DNA of 32,311 bases from Burkholderiales bacterium (GTDB lineage Bacteria > Pseudomonadota > Gammaproteobacteria > Burkholderiales > Burkholderiaceae_B): NCBI GenBank assembly GCA_027484315.1, contig JAIXTE010000118.1, positions 1-32,311 on the forward strand. Reading direction: 5' to 3'. The notes under the pieces are model-generated. The model searched no databases and was not told the origin of the DNA. It was given only the letters and a program-made list of their open reading frames with translations. Made by a program: the position numbers and the translations under genes. Shown piece after piece: positions 32,088-32,311 of this stretch; the stretch's first letter is position 1; every line of letters begins with the position of its first letter.

Positions 32088-32311
32088 ATGACTGATTTTT
32101 TTTCATTTAATGAAAGTATTAAAAATAAGATTTCATCCGGTAGATTTAAGGATATAAACTCATGGGGAAGTTCTTTAGTTATTGAAAATAATGCAATTAT
32201 TTATCCCCAGACTTTTTCTTCAGTTCAGGAGGAATCTGATTCATTAGAGTCAGGAAATAAGTTTATTGAGATTAACGGTGGTGTCTATAGCTCGGAAAAA
32301 TATATAGTACA
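32088..32311 (+). CDS. Unidentified AT-rich gene, 3' end cut by the window edge
   Basis: An open frame of 74 codons from the ATG at 32088 to the right edge with no stop. It begins M-T-D-F-F-S-F-N-E-S-I-K-N-K-I and includes W-G-S-S-L-V-I-E-N-N-A-I-I-Y-P and F-I-E-I-N-G-G-V-Y-S-S. The alternation of strand-like segments might be the N-terminal part of a GT61-type transferase, but this is weak. It is very AT-rich: 13 G+C in the 60 bases from 32101. There is no clear ribosome site, and a 94-bp gap separates it from the aldolase gene. It is likely a real gene of the same island because the frame is uninterrupted and strand-consistent. Confidence 0.5.
   Translation, partial: MTDFFSFNESIKNKISSGRFKDINSWGSSLVIENNAIIYPQTFSSVQEESDSLESGNKFIEINGGVYSSEKYIV

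Noticed and set aside
1-32311. CRISPR arrays, tRNA or rRNA genes, insertion-sequence ends and transposase genes
   Set aside because: None were seen on reading both strands: no regularly spaced repeats, no tRNA-like cloverleaf and no transposase motif. The mosaic composition is therefore not explained by a visible mobile element.

Overview
The window looks like a betaproteobacterial chromosome (Burkholderiales, possibly Limnobacter-like; the genus is a guess from gene content and base composition). It falls into two parts. The left part (1-7060) is ordinary housekeeping DNA, about 55% GC in a line counted by eye: the 3' end of cysM, a convergent mltB-type lytic transglycosylase, a histone-deacetylase-family hydrolase, and an etfB-etfA-acyl-CoA dehydrogenase operon that ends in a clear intrinsic terminator, followed by a small DUF2784-type membrane protein. 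A 26-bp imperfect palindrome lies just upstream of the -10 box of the etf operon and is a good operator candidate.

The right part (about 7185-32311) is an accessory surface or secretion-glycosylation island, with every gene on the plus strand. A lone GT-A-like gene (7185-7835) comes first, then an AT-rich intergenic region with a 9-bp inverted repeat. After that, about 21 tightly packed genes run off the right edge, many of them with 1-14 bp overlaps. The run opens with a 41-residue small ORF that overlaps the first exporter gene by ATGA. A complete type I secretion system follows: a PrtD-like ABC exporter, an HlyD-like adaptor and a TolC-like outer-membrane protein with a possible lipobox.

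Next come a SPINDLY/OGT-like (GT41-type) transferase, a protein with an uncharacterised GT-like domain, a GW-domain/TPR protein, two coiled-coil proteins, a small helical protein, a multidomain GT2 enzyme, two paralogous GT4 enzymes flanking a degenerate GT2-like protein, three novel two-part proteins, and a sugar-acid activation module. That module consists of a HAD phosphatase, a NeuA-like cytidylyltransferase and a DRE-TIM aldolase fused to a Rossmann-like domain. A partial AT-rich gene is cut by the right edge.

The most coherent reading is that the island makes, modifies and exports a glycosylated surface protein (S-layer or large adhesin type), decorated with a glycan containing an unusual CMP-activated sugar acid. 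No secreted substrate is visible; it is probably outside the window. Two features look new. One is an accessory domain (a G-W motif followed by R-x-D-[LVI] and usually a Gly-Phe) that recurs in at least four proteins of the cluster. The other is the aldolase-based sugar-acid module, which has no sialic-acid-synthase (NeuB) gene in view. GC falls to about 22-30% in counted 60-base lines within 22960-26030 and after 31990, which suggests that the island is a mosaic.
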